64,000 bases of DNA from Stenotrophomonas tumulicola (GCF_014117215.1 NZ_JACGXS010000002.1:310001-374000); one strand, 5' to 3'; positions 1 through 8,869 are shown, counted from the first letter of the stretch. The notes: generated from the sequence alone by a model not told the origin. A program made the numbers and translations.

Positions 1-210
1 GTGCATCCGCACATGCTGCGGCACAGCTTCGCCAGCCACATCCTGGAATCTTCCGGCGACCTGCGCGGCGTGCAGGAGCTGCTCGGCCATGCCGACATCG
101 CCACCACGCAGATCTATACCCACCTGGATTTCCAGCACCTGGCCAAGGTGTATGACGCCGCCCATCCCCGGGCGAAGCGGAAGCCGGCATCCGGTGGCAG
201 CAAGGCCTGA
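1..210 (+). CDS. xerC: Tyrosine recombinase XerC, C-terminal end (cut by window edge)
   Basis: Last 69 residues of a XerC-type tyrosine recombinase, which resolves chromosome dimers at dif together with XerD. Seen: the HxLRH catalytic box ([10 protein letters not shown]), the [10 protein letters not shown] segment carrying the conserved His, and the nucleophile Tyr in TQIYTH. The tail ends in a basic stretch (RAKRKPA). The N-terminal and core parts lie outside the window, so this is a partial gene and not a pseudogene. xerC next to hslVU is an old gene order (compare Bacillus codV-clpQ-clpY), which supports XerC over XerD. Confidence 0.93.
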   Translation: MHPHMLRHSFASHILESSGDLRGVQELLGHADIATTQIYTHLDFQHLAKVYDAAHPRAKRKPASGGSKA

Positions 211-337
211 ACTGCGTTCGCGGATTCCGTCGTGCTGTCGCTTTCTGTGGCGACTACAACGGCCATGGTTGCTTTCCGATGGTCAACACGGCCTGCACAG
301 GGGACGCTGACTGGGCACCCGCCAGCAGGAGGAACCC

Positions 338-871
338 GTGAACCGGAACATCGCCATCGTGGTCGCGCTGCTATGCGCATCGAGTGCCGTGCATGCCCAG
401 CAGGGCACCATTACCTTCGTCGGGCAGATCGTGCAGGAAACCTGCGTGGTGGCGCCCGCCAGCAACGGTTCGGGCGACGGCCCGGATTTCACCGTCCATC
501 TGCCCAGCCTGTCGCAGCGCGCACTGGATGGGGCGGGCAAGCGGGGCGTGGCCATGCCGTTCCATGTGGTGGTGGGTTCCAATGAGCGTCCCTGCCGCCA
601 GCACAACGTCCGCGCGCGGTTCGTCGATGCGGGCGACAACAACACGGCAGGGCGTCTGGCCAACAGGGGCACCGCGGCCAATGTGGACATCGTGGTGCAG
701 AGCGCCCAGCAACAGGACATCAACCTGAACAGCAATGCCGGTTCGCTGATGGTTCCCATCAACCCGGCCGGCGTCGGTATGCTGGGCTGGTCCGCGAACT
801 ATCACGCTACCGCCGCCGCATCGGCCGGATCGGTCACTGCCCGCCTGCAGTACCTGCTGGATTATCCCTGA
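338..871 (+). CDS. Fimbrial pilin-like subunit (pilin 1)
   Basis: 177-residue secreted pilin of the type 1 / chaperone-usher class. A signal peptide (about residues 1-20, ending SAVHA) is followed by the pilin start QQGTITFVGQ, a Cys pair at residues 36 and 86, and a C-terminal alternating strand ending LLDYP, the usual chaperone and donor-strand-exchange motif. The start is GTG with a full AGGAGG ribosome site at 327-332. It sits alone between xerC and hslV, about 4 kb from the chaperone and usher genes it presumably depends on. Whether it is a minor pilin or an alternative shaft subunit cannot be told from sequence. Confidence 0.85.
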   Translation: MNRNIAIVVALLCASSAVHAQQGTITFVGQIVQETCVVAPASNGSGDGPDFTVHLPSLSQRALDGAGKRGVAMPFHVVVGSNERPCRQHNVRARFVDAGDNNTAGRLANRGTAANVDIVVQSAQQQDINLNSNAGSLMVPINPAGVGMLGWSANYHATAAASAGSVTARLQYLLDYP

Positions 872-925
872 TGATCGCGGTTGCCCGCCCAGTGCCAGCC
901 GCAGCTGAACCTGTCGCTGGCACTG

Positions 926-953
926 CTTGAAGCCGCCGCCGATGGCCCCACCT
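926..953 (+). promoter_or_regulatory. Heat-shock (sigma-32) promoter of hslVU
   Basis: CTTGAAG at 926-932 and CCCCACCT at 946-953 separated by 13 bases, close to the sigma-32 consensus (CTTGAAA, 13-15 bases, CCCCATNT). The start of transcription would be near 960, giving a leader of about 20 bases before hslV with its ribosome site GGAGG at 970-974. hslVU is a classic heat-shock operon, so position and motif agree. Confidence 0.75.
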
Positions 954-978
954 CTGGCTGTGTTACCCCGGAGGCTCC

Positions 979-1530
979 ATGGATCCCAGTCAGAACCCCA
1001 ACGTATTCCACGCCACCACCATCGTCTGCGTACGCCGTGGCGACCACGTGGCCATTGCCGGCGACGGCCAGGTCACCCTGGGCCACACGGTGATGAAGGG
1101 CAACGCCCGCAAAGTGCGCCGCCTCGGCCGCGATGGCCAGGTGCTGGCCGGCTTTGCCGGTGCGGCCGCCGATGCCTTCACCCTGTTCGAACTGTTCGAG
1201 GCCAAGCTGGAAAAGCATGGACAGCTGCAGCGTGCCGCCGTCGAGCTGGCCAAGGACTGGCGTACCGAACGTCGGCTGGGCAAGCTTGAAGCGCTGTTGG
1301 CCGTGGCCGACAAAGAGACCTCGCTGATCATCAGCGGTACCGGTGATGTGATCGAGCCGGAGGACGGCATCATCGCCATCGGTTCCGGTGGTTCCTATGC
1401 GCTGTCGGCCGCGCGCGCCCTGATGGCCCACACCGAACTGGACGCACGCACCATCGCCAGCGAAGCCATCGGCATCGCCGGTGACATCTGCATCTACACC
1501 AATCGGAACGTGGTGGTGGAGGAGTTGTGA
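979..1530 (+). CDS. hslV: ATP-dependent protease subunit HslV
   Basis: Peptidase subunit of the HslUV (ClpQY) cytoplasmic protease, an N-terminal-nucleophile threonine protease related to proteasome beta subunits; it forms the double hexamer capped by HslU. Seen: the TTIVCVRRG start of the mature protein, the [10 protein letters not shown] core motif, and [15 protein letters not shown] near the end. Length (183 aa) fits the family. The catalytic Thr is preceded by about 12 residues ([12 protein letters not shown]), so a propeptide must be removed; E. coli HslV only loses its Met. Followed by hslU after a 123-135-base gap holding a REP. Confidence 0.97.
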   Translation: MDPSQNPNVFHATTIVCVRRGDHVAIAGDGQVTLGHTVMKGNARKVRRLGRDGQVLAGFAGAAADAFTLFELFEAKLEKHGQLQRAAVELAKDWRTERRLGKLEALLAVADKETSLIISGTGDVIEPEDGIIAIGSGGSYALSAARALMAHTELDARTIASEAIGIAGDICIYTNRNVVVEEL

Positions 1531-1558
1531 CGGGGAATCCGTCACAGGTATTCCTGAG

Positions 1559-1582
1559 CCGCCGGGCATGGCCCGGCGCTAC
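1559..1582 (-). repeat. REP (SMAG-type) element between hslV and hslU
   Basis: Palindrome with arms CCGGGC/GCCCGG and a CTAC end (GTAG on the minus strand). It is followed to about 1640 by two degenerate half-copies (CCGGGTGCAGGCCAGGCTCCGG and similar). It lies inside the hslVU transcript. Confidence 0.8.
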
Positions 1583-1665
1583 CGCCGGGTGCAGGCCAGG
1601 CTCCGGCGCTGCCGCCGGGCAGGCCAGGCCCCGGCGTTATCGATAACGAATTCGTGAGCACCCCC

Positions 1666-3039
1666 ATGTCGAAGAAATTTGAGAACAATTCCGCTTCCAT
1701 GACCCCGCGCGAGATCGTGCAGGAGCTGGATCGCCATATCGTCGGCCAGCATGACGCCAAGCGGGCGGTGGCCATCGCGTTGCGCAACCGCTGGCGCCGC
1801 ATGCAGCTGGACGAGGGCCTGCGCAACGAGGTCATGCCGAAGAACATCCTGATGATCGGCCCGACCGGCGTCGGCAAGACCGAGATCGCGCGGCGGCTGG
1901 CCACCCTGGCCAACGCACCGTTCGTCAAGGTCGAGGCCACGCGTTTCACCGAAGTCGGCTATGTCGGCAAGGACGTCGAGCAGATCATCCGTGACCTGGC
2001 CGATACGGCCGTCAAGCTGTACCGCGAACAGGCCAAGGTGCGCGTGCGCACCCAGGCCGAAGAGCGCGCCGAAGACCGTATCCTCGATGCGCTGCTGCCG
2101 CGCCGCAGTGGCGGCATCGGGTTCGATCCGGAAGCCGCGCGCAACGAGCCGTCGTCGCAGGACAATGAAACCCGCATCAAGTTCCGGCGCATGCTGCGCA
2201 ATGGTGAGCTGGACGAGCGCGAGATCGAACTGGAGATCGCCGCCAATGTCAGCATGGACATCATGACCCCGCCGGGCATGGAAGAAATGGGCCAGCAGCT
2301 GAAATCGATGTTTGCCAACCTCGGTGGTTCGAAGTCGAACAAGCGCACGCTCGCCATCAAGGCCGCCCGTCCGCTGCTGCTGGAAGAAGAAGCCGGCAAG
2401 CTGGTGAACGAGGATGACGTGCGCGCGGCGGCCATCGAAGCCTGCGAGCAGCACGGCATCGTCTTCATCGACGAGATCGACAAGGTGGCCAAACGGGGCG
2501 ACAACGTGGGCGGCGGCGATGTGTCGCGTGAAGGCGTGCAGCGTGACCTGCTGCCGCTGGTGGAAGGGTCCAACGTATCCACCAAGTACGGCACCATCAA
2601 GACCGACCACATCCTGTTCATCGCCTCCGGTGCGTTCCACCTGGCCAAGCCCAGCGACCTGATCCCGGAACTGCAGGGGCGTTTCCCGATCCGGGTGGAG
2701 CTGGGCGCACTGACCAAGGCCGATTTCGTCCGCATCCTCACCGAACCCAAGGCAGCACTGACCACGCAGTACGAAGCGCTGCTGCTGACCGAAGGGGTGA
2801 CGGTGGATTTCACCGCCGAGGCCGTGGACCGGTTGGCGGAAATTGCCTTCCAGGTCAACGAGCGGCAGGAAAACATCGGTGCGCGGCGCCTGCATACGGT
2901 GCTGGAGCGCCTGCTGGATTCGCTGAGCTATGAGGCACCGGATCGCGGTGGCGACACCATTGCCATAGACGCGGCATATGTCGACAAGCACCTGGGCGAA
3001 CTGGTCAAGGATCCCGACCTGAGCCGTTATATCCTGTGA
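1666..3039 (+). CDS. hslU: ATP-dependent protease ATPase subunit HslU
   Basis: AAA+ unfoldase that feeds substrates to HslV. Seen: the N-terminal [17 protein letters not shown] signature, Walker [10 protein letters not shown], the pore motif GYVGKDVE, the I-domain (about residues 110-240), Walker [10 protein letters not shown], and the sensor/arginine region [12 protein letters not shown]. The C-terminus ends SRYIL, the tail that docks into HslV. An in-frame GTG at 1654 and an ATG at 1699 are alternative starts; none has a strong ribosome site, and 1666 was chosen as the first ATG before the conserved block. Confidence 0.96.
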   Translation: MSKKFENNSASMTPREIVQELDRHIVGQHDAKRAVAIALRNRWRRMQLDEGLRNEVMPKNILMIGPTGVGKTEIARRLATLANAPFVKVEATRFTEVGYVGKDVEQIIRDLADTAVKLYREQAKVRVRTQAEERAEDRILDALLPRRSGGIGFDPEAARNEPSSQDNETRIKFRRMLRNGELDEREIELEIAANVSMDIMTPPGMEEMGQQLKSMFANLGGSKSNKRTLAIKAARPLLLEEEAGKLVNEDDVRAAAIEACEQHGIVFIDEIDKVAKRGDNVGGGDVSREGVQRDLLPLVEGSNVSTKYGTIKTDHILFIASGAFHLAKPSDLIPELQGRFPIRVELGALTKADFVRILTEPKAALTTQYEALLLTEGVTVDFTAEAVDRLAEIAFQVNERQENIGARRLHTVLERLLDSLSYEAPDRGGDTIAIDAAYVDKHLGELVKDPDLSRYIL

Positions 3040-3054
3040 TGGGAAGGGCCGGTA

Positions 3055-3094
3055 CCCATCGGACCTGCCGGCGGAATAGGCCTGGTCCGATGGG
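3055..3094 (+). terminator. Hairpin after hslU
   Basis: An 11-base perfect inverted repeat (CCCATCGGACC at 3055-3065, GGTCCGATGGG at 3084-3094) with an 18-base GC-rich loop, just downstream of the hslU stop. There is no T-run, so this is a candidate Rho-dependent or processing hairpin. Confidence 0.4.
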
Positions 3095-3165
3095 CGGGTA
3101 GGGAGCCGCTACCTACGCTTCGTGCAGGATCGCCTGCCCGTGGGCGATGCATAACGGAGCGCATC

Positions 3166-3714
3166 ATGAACATCCGAGCCCTCGCCCTGGCAGGCGCGCT
3201 GGTGCTGGCTGGCGAGAGCCAGGCGCAGACTGCCCAGGTCACTTTCAGCGGCAATCTGTTGCCTACCACCTGCGTGGTCAATGTGCGTACCAACGGTGGC
3301 TCTTTGGGCGGCGACGGCACGCTGGTGCTGGCGCCGGTGCCAGCGAAGGACCTGGCCAATCCTGGCGACCGGACCGGGCGACGGATATGGCAGGTGATCG
3401 TTGGCAATGACATGGAACAGTGTCTTGCACCCAGGGTACAGGTCGGCTTCCGCAATGCGGGCAAGGTGAATGCCGAAGGGCGGCTGAGCAATAGCGGTAC
3501 GGCCCGCAATGTGGACATAGTGATCAGCAATGCCGAGATCGGCTCTGGGAATCCGGACATTGACCTGACCAGCAACAAGAATTCGCAGGTCCGCGATATC
3601 CCGCCTGCCACCGGTTGGGTGACACTGACCTACGCAAGCGAGTACTACGCCACGACGCGGGCGACTGGCGGCACGGTGGCCACGTCGGTGCAGTACGACC
3701 TCATCTATCCTTGA
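3166..3714 (+). CDS. Fimbrial pilin-like subunit (pilin 2)
   Basis: 182-residue pilin of the chaperone-usher type. Signal peptide about 1-20 (ends GESQA), mature start QTAQVTFSGN, Cys at residues 36 and 86 (the same spacing as pilin 1), and a C-terminal strand ending YDLIYP. The ATG is preceded by a GGAG box at about 3156-3159. It is followed by a strong intrinsic terminator, so it is probably transcribed alone or with hslVU. More similar in layout to pilin 1 (338-871) than to pilins 3 and 4, suggesting two pilin subgroups. Confidence 0.86.
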   Translation: MNIRALALAGALVLAGESQAQTAQVTFSGNLLPTTCVVNVRTNGGSLGGDGTLVLAPVPAKDLANPGDRTGRRIWQVIVGNDMEQCLAPRVQVGFRNAGKVNAEGRLSNSGTARNVDIVISNAEIGSGNPDIDLTSNKNSQVRDIPPATGWVTLTYASEYYATTRATGGTVATSVQYDLIYP

Positions 3715-3741
3715 GTTGTGCCTGTATGTGGATTCAACGTC

Positions 3742-3764
3742 AAAGCGCCTCCGGGCGCTTTTTT
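3742..3764 (+). terminator. Intrinsic terminator after pilin 2
   Basis: Stem AAAGCGCC (3742-3749), loop TCCG, stem GGCGCTTT (3754-3761), running into a T6 tract. A textbook Rho-independent terminator that separates pilin 2 from pilin 3. Confidence 0.88.
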
Positions 3765-3994
3765 CGTTCTGGGCGCTGACGCAGGCGGCGTCAGTGCCGA
3801 TCGTGTGGCATCACATTTCTCCATCTTTTTGTGCGATGCCGCACTGAGTGGACGTGACCTCCGCCTGCAATTCGCGGCTTGGTTCCTGCCTTCAGGCCTG
3901 TCCTAGCCACGCCGCGGCACCCCGGATCCGACCATGGCCTGGCCGAGCGTGCGCACCGCATCCGCTGGGCTTACTGGACGACCGAGGACTGCAC

Positions 3995-4540
3995 ATGATG
4001 AACAGCACCATTTCCCTACTGCCGGCGGCACTCGCCATGCTGGGCCTGGCTTCGGCCGCGCACGCGCAAAGTGGCACCATCACCTTCAACGGTGAAGTCA
4101 CATCGGTAACCTGCGAGATATCCTTCAACGGCGTGATCGGCAACGATCCCAGCATCCGCTTGCCCACGGTGCCGGCCAGCGCCCTGCCGGAGGGGGCCAG
4201 CGCCGGCCGTACCGAGCTGCACGTGCATATCCAGGGCGCTGATCCGGTCTGCAGCAATGGCGGCATCACCCTGCAACTGGATCCACGCCGTGCCGCGCGC
4301 CTGCAGAACGGGCGGCTGGCCAACCAAGCGCTTACCGTGCGGGCGACCAACGCCGTGGTCGGCCTGCGCGATGCGGATGACAAGCCGATCGATCTTGGCC
4401 TTGGCTGGATCTCCCCACCGGCGCCAGGTACCGGAGATGGCACGGACATTTTCTTCTATGCGGAGTACTACGCCGATGGCGGCGACGCCATCCCGGGCGT
4501 TTTCCAGGCGCCGTTGCAGTACACGCTGATGTATCCGTAA
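3995..4540 (+). CDS. Fimbrial pilin-like subunit (pilin 3)
   Basis: 181-residue pilin with a signal peptide of about 24 residues (ends AAHA), mature start QSGTITFNGEV, Cys at residues 40 and 86, and a C-terminal strand ending YTLMYP. The frame is open further upstream to 3848, but the signal peptide starts at ATG 3995 (or the adjacent ATG 3998), which is preceded by GAGGA at about 3983-3987. The QSGTITF/QSGTITI mature start is shared with pilin 4, so the two are the closest pair. It is followed by its own hairpin. Confidence 0.85.
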   Translation: MMNSTISLLPAALAMLGLASAAHAQSGTITFNGEVTSVTCEISFNGVIGNDPSIRLPTVPASALPEGASAGRTELHVHIQGADPVCSNGGITLQLDPRRAARLQNGRLANQALTVRATNAVVGLRDADDKPIDLGLGWISPPAPGTGDGTDIFFYAEYYADGGDAIPGVFQAPLQYTLMYP

Positions 4541-4564
4541 AAGCCGCTTGATCGGCTACTGCAG

Positions 4565-4588
4565 GCGGCCACCGGAAGCGGTGGCCGC
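4565..4588 (+). terminator. Hairpin terminator after pilin 3
   Basis: Perfect 10-base stem GCGGCCACCG / CGGTGGCCGC closed by a GAAG loop, followed by a mildly T-rich stretch (TATCGTTTGCG). It probably ends the pilin 3 transcript. The 237 bases from here to 4825 should hold the promoter of the main fimbrial operon; no clear -35/-10 pair was recognised. Confidence 0.6.
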
Positions 4589-4825
4589 TATCGTTTGCGT
4601 GGTCCGGCGGGCGGGACATGCAGCAGCGCACCCGCTGTCCTGGGAGGGGGCGGGGGGAGACAGGCGCCATCGCCATCGGCGCGATTTAGTCCGCGTCCGA
4701 TTAAACGCCGGGCAGCGGGAAACTAGATTGCCCAACGAGGAGAAAGTTCCTCCGGCCGACATCGACTGCAAGAGCGGATCGTGCCGCGTTGCCAATCCAA
4801 TCAGATCAATCCAAGGATCAATCCC

Positions 4826-5368
4826 ATGAACAAGCTTGCTATCGCCTTGTCGGCCGCTGTGGCCGTCGGCGCTTCGTTCTCGGCCTCGGCCCAGAGCGGC
4901 ACCATCACCATCGACGGCGAAGTCATCGCTACCACCTGCACCATCACCTGGCCGGGTGCTGGCGGTCTTACCGAAAACCCGACCGTAGTCCTGCCTAAGG
5001 TGCCGGTCTCTAGTCTGGCCGTGAGCGGCGCCACTGCCGGCAAGTGGCCGATTTTGCTGCAGATCGGCGGCACGGGCGGGGAGTGCACCAGCGGCAAGGC
5101 TGCGCTGGAACTGAATCCGACGCGCAACGCCCGAGTAACCGATGGCCGTCTGGACAACTTGGACACCACCGGGGCCACCAATGTGCAGATCGCGCTGCGC
5201 GACGCCAAGGATGACAGGATCGATATCACCACGCCGTGGCGCTCGGAGGAAATCGACCTGACCGCCTCAACCAAGCAGATTGAATTCGCCGCCGAATACT
5301 ACGCCGCTGGAGTTGCGACCGCAGGCAAGGTGAATGCAACAGTGGACTACACCATCGACTACAACTGA
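4826..5368 (+). CDS. Major fimbrial pilin (pilin 4), first gene of the chaperone-usher operon
   Basis: 180-residue pilin: signal peptide about 1-22 (ends SASA), mature start QSGTITIDGE, Cys at residues 38 and 87, C-terminal strand ending YTIDYN. The ATG at 4826 has AAGGA at 4813-4817 and begins a normal signal peptide, so the longer open frame from 4781 is rejected. It is the pilin directly upstream of chaperone and usher and is followed by a very stable hairpin, the usual arrangement for the abundant shaft subunit. Resembles the SMF-1-type fimbriae of Stenotrophomonas in organisation; identity to SMF-1 itself was not established. Confidence 0.88.
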   Translation: MNKLAIALSAAVAVGASFSASAQSGTITIDGEVIATTCTITWPGAGGLTENPTVVLPKVPVSSLAVSGATAGKWPILLQIGGTGGECTSGKAALELNPTRNARVTDGRLDNLDTTGATNVQIALRDAKDDRIDITTPWRSEEIDLTASTKQIEFAAEYYAAGVATAGKVNATVDYTIDYN

Positions 5369-5375
5369 TCGACTG

Positions 5376-5399
5376 GCCCCGGCCAGTACCGGCCGGGGC
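5376..5399 (+). other. Intercistronic stem-loop between major pilin and chaperone
   Basis: Perfect 9-base GC stem GCCCCGGCC (5376-5384) / GGCCGGGGC (5391-5399) with loop AGTACC and no T-run. It lies between the pilin stop and the chaperone start. Such hairpins commonly protect pilin mRNA and lower expression of the downstream genes; that role is inferred here. Confidence 0.65.
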
Positions 5400-5450
5400 G
5401 TTCGCGCCCCGGCCCTCCGGGCCGATGCCCGTTTCCAGGAGTGACCTGTG

Positions 5451-6197
5451 ATGAACCTGTTCCGTACCGGATGTATATGTCTCGCAGCGGCCTGTTCGCT
5501 GCTGGCCAGTGTTTCGGCCGAAGCGGGCGTCATCGTGCATGGCACCCGGCAGATTTTCCCCGGCGACCAGCGCGAGATCACCGTGCGTGTCGAGAACGTG
5601 GGCAAGAGCGCCTCGCTGGTGCAGGCGTGGACCGATGCCGGCGACAAGCAGGCCGCGCCGGAAGACAGCGTCACCCCGTTCGTGCTGCGCCCGCCGGTGT
5701 TCCGCCTGGACGGCGGCAAATCGCAGGTGATGCGCATCCTGTTCACCGGTGGCGAGCTGCCGCAGGACCGCGAAAGCATCTACTGGCTCAACGTACTGGA
5801 TATCCCGCCGGTACCGCAGGCCGACGAGGTGCCAACCGGCAACTACCTGCAGTTCAGCCTGCGTACCCGCATCAAGCTGATCTACCGCCCCAAGGGGCTC
5901 AATGACGCTGCCACTGCGGCACAGAAAGTGCAGTGGACGCTGGTGCCGGACAAGCAGGGCTGGGCGCTGCAGGCGACCAACCCGACGCCGTACTACGTGC
6001 ACTTTGGCAAGGTGGGCCTGCGCGTGCAGGGCAACAGCCATGCCAGCCGCGAACCGCAGATGATCGCGCCGATGTCCACCGAGCGCTATCCCCTGTCCGA
6101 TCTCGCTGCGCGCCCAACCGGCGGCAATGTGCAATTCGAATTCATCAATGACCAGGGTGGCGTGGTCGCGCAATCGGTACCGCTCGCCGCGCCCTGA
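5451..6197 (+). CDS. Periplasmic fimbrial chaperone (PapD/FimC family)
   Basis: 248-residue chaperone that caps pilin subunits in the periplasm by donor-strand complementation. Signal peptide about 1-25 (ends VSAEA), then the first immunoglobulin-like domain with the cleft Arg in GTRQIFPGDQ, the YWLNVLDIPP family signature, and the cleft Lys in RTRIKLIYRPK, followed by the second domain. The start could be GTG 5448 or ATG 5451; AGGAG at 5437-5441 fits both. A 104-base gap separates it from the usher gene. Confidence 0.93.
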   Translation: MNLFRTGCICLAAACSLLASVSAEAGVIVHGTRQIFPGDQREITVRVENVGKSASLVQAWTDAGDKQAAPEDSVTPFVLRPPVFRLDGGKSQVMRILFTGGELPQDRESIYWLNVLDIPPVPQADEVPTGNYLQFSLRTRIKLIYRPKGLNDAATAAQKVQWTLVPDKQGWALQATNPTPYYVHFGKVGLRVQGNSHASREPQMIAPMSTERYPLSDLAARPTGGNVQFEFINDQGGVVAQSVPLAAP

Positions 6198-6301
6198 TCC
6201 CGGGCCAGCGTCGGCTGGCCGCATTACCCCCTTCTGCATCGTCCCGTGTTCCTGCCCCTGCGGGCGGGCAGGGACATCGCGCGTCATCCTGGAGACTGGC
6301 C

Positions 6302-8869
6302 ATGCTGTTCCGCCGCTTGACACCGCCAACCCTGCAGACGCGCCGCCTGGCGGCGGCGGTGGCGGCTGCCCTGTTGCCGGCCATGGCGTGCGCGGCGCCC
6401 AACGTGGCGTTCAATCCGAACTTCCTGCAGGGCGAACAGGCCGGCCAGATCGACCTGACCCGCTTCGAGCAGGGCGACGACCTGCCCGGCATCTACAGTG
6501 CGGACATCAAGGTCAATGGGGTGATCGTGGCGCGGCGCGATATCGAGCTGCGCGCGCTGGAAAGCGGTGCAGTGGCGATCTGCCTGTCGCCGCAGGTAAC
6601 CGAAGTGTTCGGCGTGGATCCGGCGCGCCTGCCGCGCCCGGGCGAGGTCAGCGAAGTCGATGGCGTGCCGGTGGATATCCTGCCGCTTCCCGATACCATG
6701 ACCTGCGAAGATATTTCGCGCTATATCCCGAACTCCACCGCGCGCTTCGATGCCGGTGAACAGGTGCTTGAGGTCAGCATTCCCCAGGCGTACCTGGCAC
6801 GCGATCCGCGTGGTTGGGTCAGCCCGGAGCTGTGGGACGACGGCATCAATGCCGCCTTGCTGGGTTACAGCGTCAGCCATCAACGCATGTTTGCAAATGG
6901 GCAGGCGCGCCAATCCACCAGTGCCATGCTCAATGCGGGCGTGAACCTGGGGGGCTGGCGTTTCCGCCATGATGGCTACCTGTCGCAGGGCAGTGGCCGG
7001 CGCACCGAATACCGTGCCGGCCGTACCTATGCACAGCGCACCATCGCTCCCTGGGGCATGCAGCTGACTGCCGGTGAAGCCAGCACGAATGGCGACCTGT
7101 TCGACGGTGTGAGCTTCCGCGGCGTCAGCATCAGTACCGATCCGCGGATGCTGCCCGATTCACAGCGGGATTATGCGCCGGTGGTGCGCGGCGTGGCGCA
7201 GACCAGCGCCAAAGTGGTGATCCGCCAGAGCGACAACGTGCTCTACCAGACCAACGTCGCCGCCGGTCCGTTCGAGATCAGCGATCTGTATGGCACGGCC
7301 TATGCCGGCGACCTGGACGTGGAAGTCATCGAGAACGACGGGCGCGTGCAACATTTCGTGGTGCCCTTCGCTGCAGTGCCGGAGTTGCTGCGTGCCGGCC
7401 AGCGGCGCGTCAGTGCCACCATCGGCACCCTGCGCGACAACTGGCTGCGCGACGCCCCCGCGTTTGCCGAAGGCACCCTGCGGGTGGGGCTGGGCAACCG
7501 CTTCACCGCATTCGGCGGCGCCACCGGCAGCGACGGCTATCGCGCCGTGGTGCTGGGGGGGGCGCTCAATACGTCCATCGGTGCATTCTCCGGCGATGTG
7601 ACCATCGCCCGGACCCAACTGCCGACGGCACTGGAATCCTTCGGCCGGACCATGCAGGGGCAGTCCTATCGGCTGGCCTACAGCAAGGACATCGTCGCCA
7701 CCCGGACCAACATCGCGGTGGCGGCCTACCGCTATTCCACCGATGGCTATCTTTCGCTGGGCGATGCGGCCCGCCTGCGCCAGGAACTGGCCGATGGTGG
7801 GGATGGCAACCTGATCGGGCGCCAGCGCTCGCGCCTGGACCTGAACCTCAGCCAGCGCCTGGGCGAAGGCAGCGGTGCGTTGTATGCCAACGGCAGCAGC
7901 ATGGAGTACTGGAACCAGGGCCAGCGGCGGGTCAACTTTGCGCTGGGGTATTCGGACATGTTCGGCCCGGCCAGCTACAGCCTCTCGGTGCAACGCAGCG
8001 TGGAGCGGAACCAGAACGGTGGCACCGCGCGCGAAGGCAACAGCATCAACTTCACCCTCAACATGCCGTTGGGCGGCCGTGTGTCGGCGCCGCGCCTGAG
8101 TACCTCGTTGAATCGCCGCAACGACGGCCGCGACGACGTGCGTGCCGGCATCACAGGCAGCTTTGGCGAGCACCGGCAAGGCAGCTACAGCGCCGCGGCC
8201 AGCCACAACGGCGGCCAAGGGGGCAGCTATGACGCCGGGCTCAGCTACCAGGCGTCGGCGGCCAGCCTCAACGCGGGGTACAGCCATTCGTCGGGCAGCC
8301 GCGGGCTGAGCCTGGGCGCCAGTGGCGGCGTGGTGCTGCACGGTGACGGCGTGGCGTTTGCCCAGCAGCTGGGCGAGACCATTGCCGTGGTGCATGTGCC
8401 GGATGCGGCCGGCGCCGCGCTGGATGGTACGACGGGCGTGAAGACCGACGCCAAGGGCTATGCGGTGGTGCCCTACATGACCCCGTATCGCCGCAACGAA
8501 GTGACGATCGACCCCAAGGGGTTGCCGATGGACGTGGAGCTGAAGACCGCGTCGGTCATCGGCGTGCCCACGGCCGGTGCGGTGGTCAAGCTGGTGGTGC
8601 CGACCAGCAGCGGACGCAGCGCGCTGATCGAAGCGCCGCAGGTGGACGGAAAGCCGCTGCCGTTCGGCCTGGACGTGTACAACGAAGCGGGCGAGGTGGT
8701 GGGCGTGGTGGGCCAGGCCAGCCGGCTATGGGTGCGCGGGATCGAGGAGAGCGGGCGGTTGACGGTGCGCTGGGGCCAGGAAGCTGGCCAGCAGTGCGTG
8801 ATCGACTATGACTTGGAGGGTGCGGATGCCGGCGGTATGCTCGCCTCGCAGTGCCGTGCCCCGCAATGA
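6302..8869 (+). CDS. Outer-membrane fimbrial usher (FimD/PapC family)
   Basis: 855-residue usher that assembles and secretes the pilus across the outer membrane. Seen: signal peptide to about residue 32 (ACAAP), the N-terminal chaperone-binding domain starting NVAFNPNFLQ, a long 24-strand barrel region rich in Gly/Tyr/Ser, and a C-terminal domain with a Cys pair (QQCVIDY ... ASQCRA). Length matches the family. The only usher in the window, so it must serve all four pilins and both adhesins nearby unless others exist elsewhere. It ends 4 bases before the first adhesin. Confidence 0.95.
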   Translation: MLFRRLTPPTLQTRRLAAAVAAALLPAMACAAPNVAFNPNFLQGEQAGQIDLTRFEQGDDLPGIYSADIKVNGVIVARRDIELRALESGAVAICLSPQVTEVFGVDPARLPRPGEVSEVDGVPVDILPLPDTMTCEDISRYIPNSTARFDAGEQVLEVSIPQAYLARDPRGWVSPELWDDGINAALLGYSVSHQRMFANGQARQSTSAMLNAGVNLGGWRFRHDGYLSQGSGRRTEYRAGRTYAQRTIAPWGMQLTAGEASTNGDLFDGVSFRGVSISTDPRMLPDSQRDYAPVVRGVAQTSAKVVIRQSDNVLYQTNVAAGPFEISDLYGTAYAGDLDVEVIENDGRVQHFVVPFAAVPELLRAGQRRVSATIGTLRDNWLRDAPAFAEGTLRVGLGNRFTAFGGATGSDGYRAVVLGGALNTSIGAFSGDVTIARTQLPTALESFGRTMQGQSYRLAYSKDIVATRTNIAVAAYRYSTDGYLSLGDAARLRQELADGGDGNLIGRQRSRLDLNLSQRLGEGSGALYANGSSMEYWNQGQRRVNFALGYSDMFGPASYSLSVQRSVERNQNGGTAREGNSINFTLNMPLGGRVSAPRLSTSLNRRNDGRDDVRAGITGSFGEHRQGSYSAAASHNGGQGGSYDAGLSYQASAASLNAGYSHSSGSRGLSLGASGGVVLHGDGVAFAQQLGETIAVVHVPDAAGAALDGTTGVKTDAKGYAVVPYMTPYRRNEVTIDPKGLPMDVELKTASVIGVPTAGAVVKLVVPTSSGRSALIEAPQVDGKPLPFGLDVYNEAGEVVGVVGQASRLWVRGIEESGRLTVRWGQEAGQQCVIDYDLEGADAGGMLASQCRAPQ

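Noticed and set aside
1-210. xerC as a pseudogene
   Set aside because: It is cut only by the window edge; all visible catalytic residues are intact.
3848-3994. Longer start for pilin 3
   Set aside because: The added residues are not signal-peptide-like; ATG 3995 has a ribosome site and a normal signal peptide.
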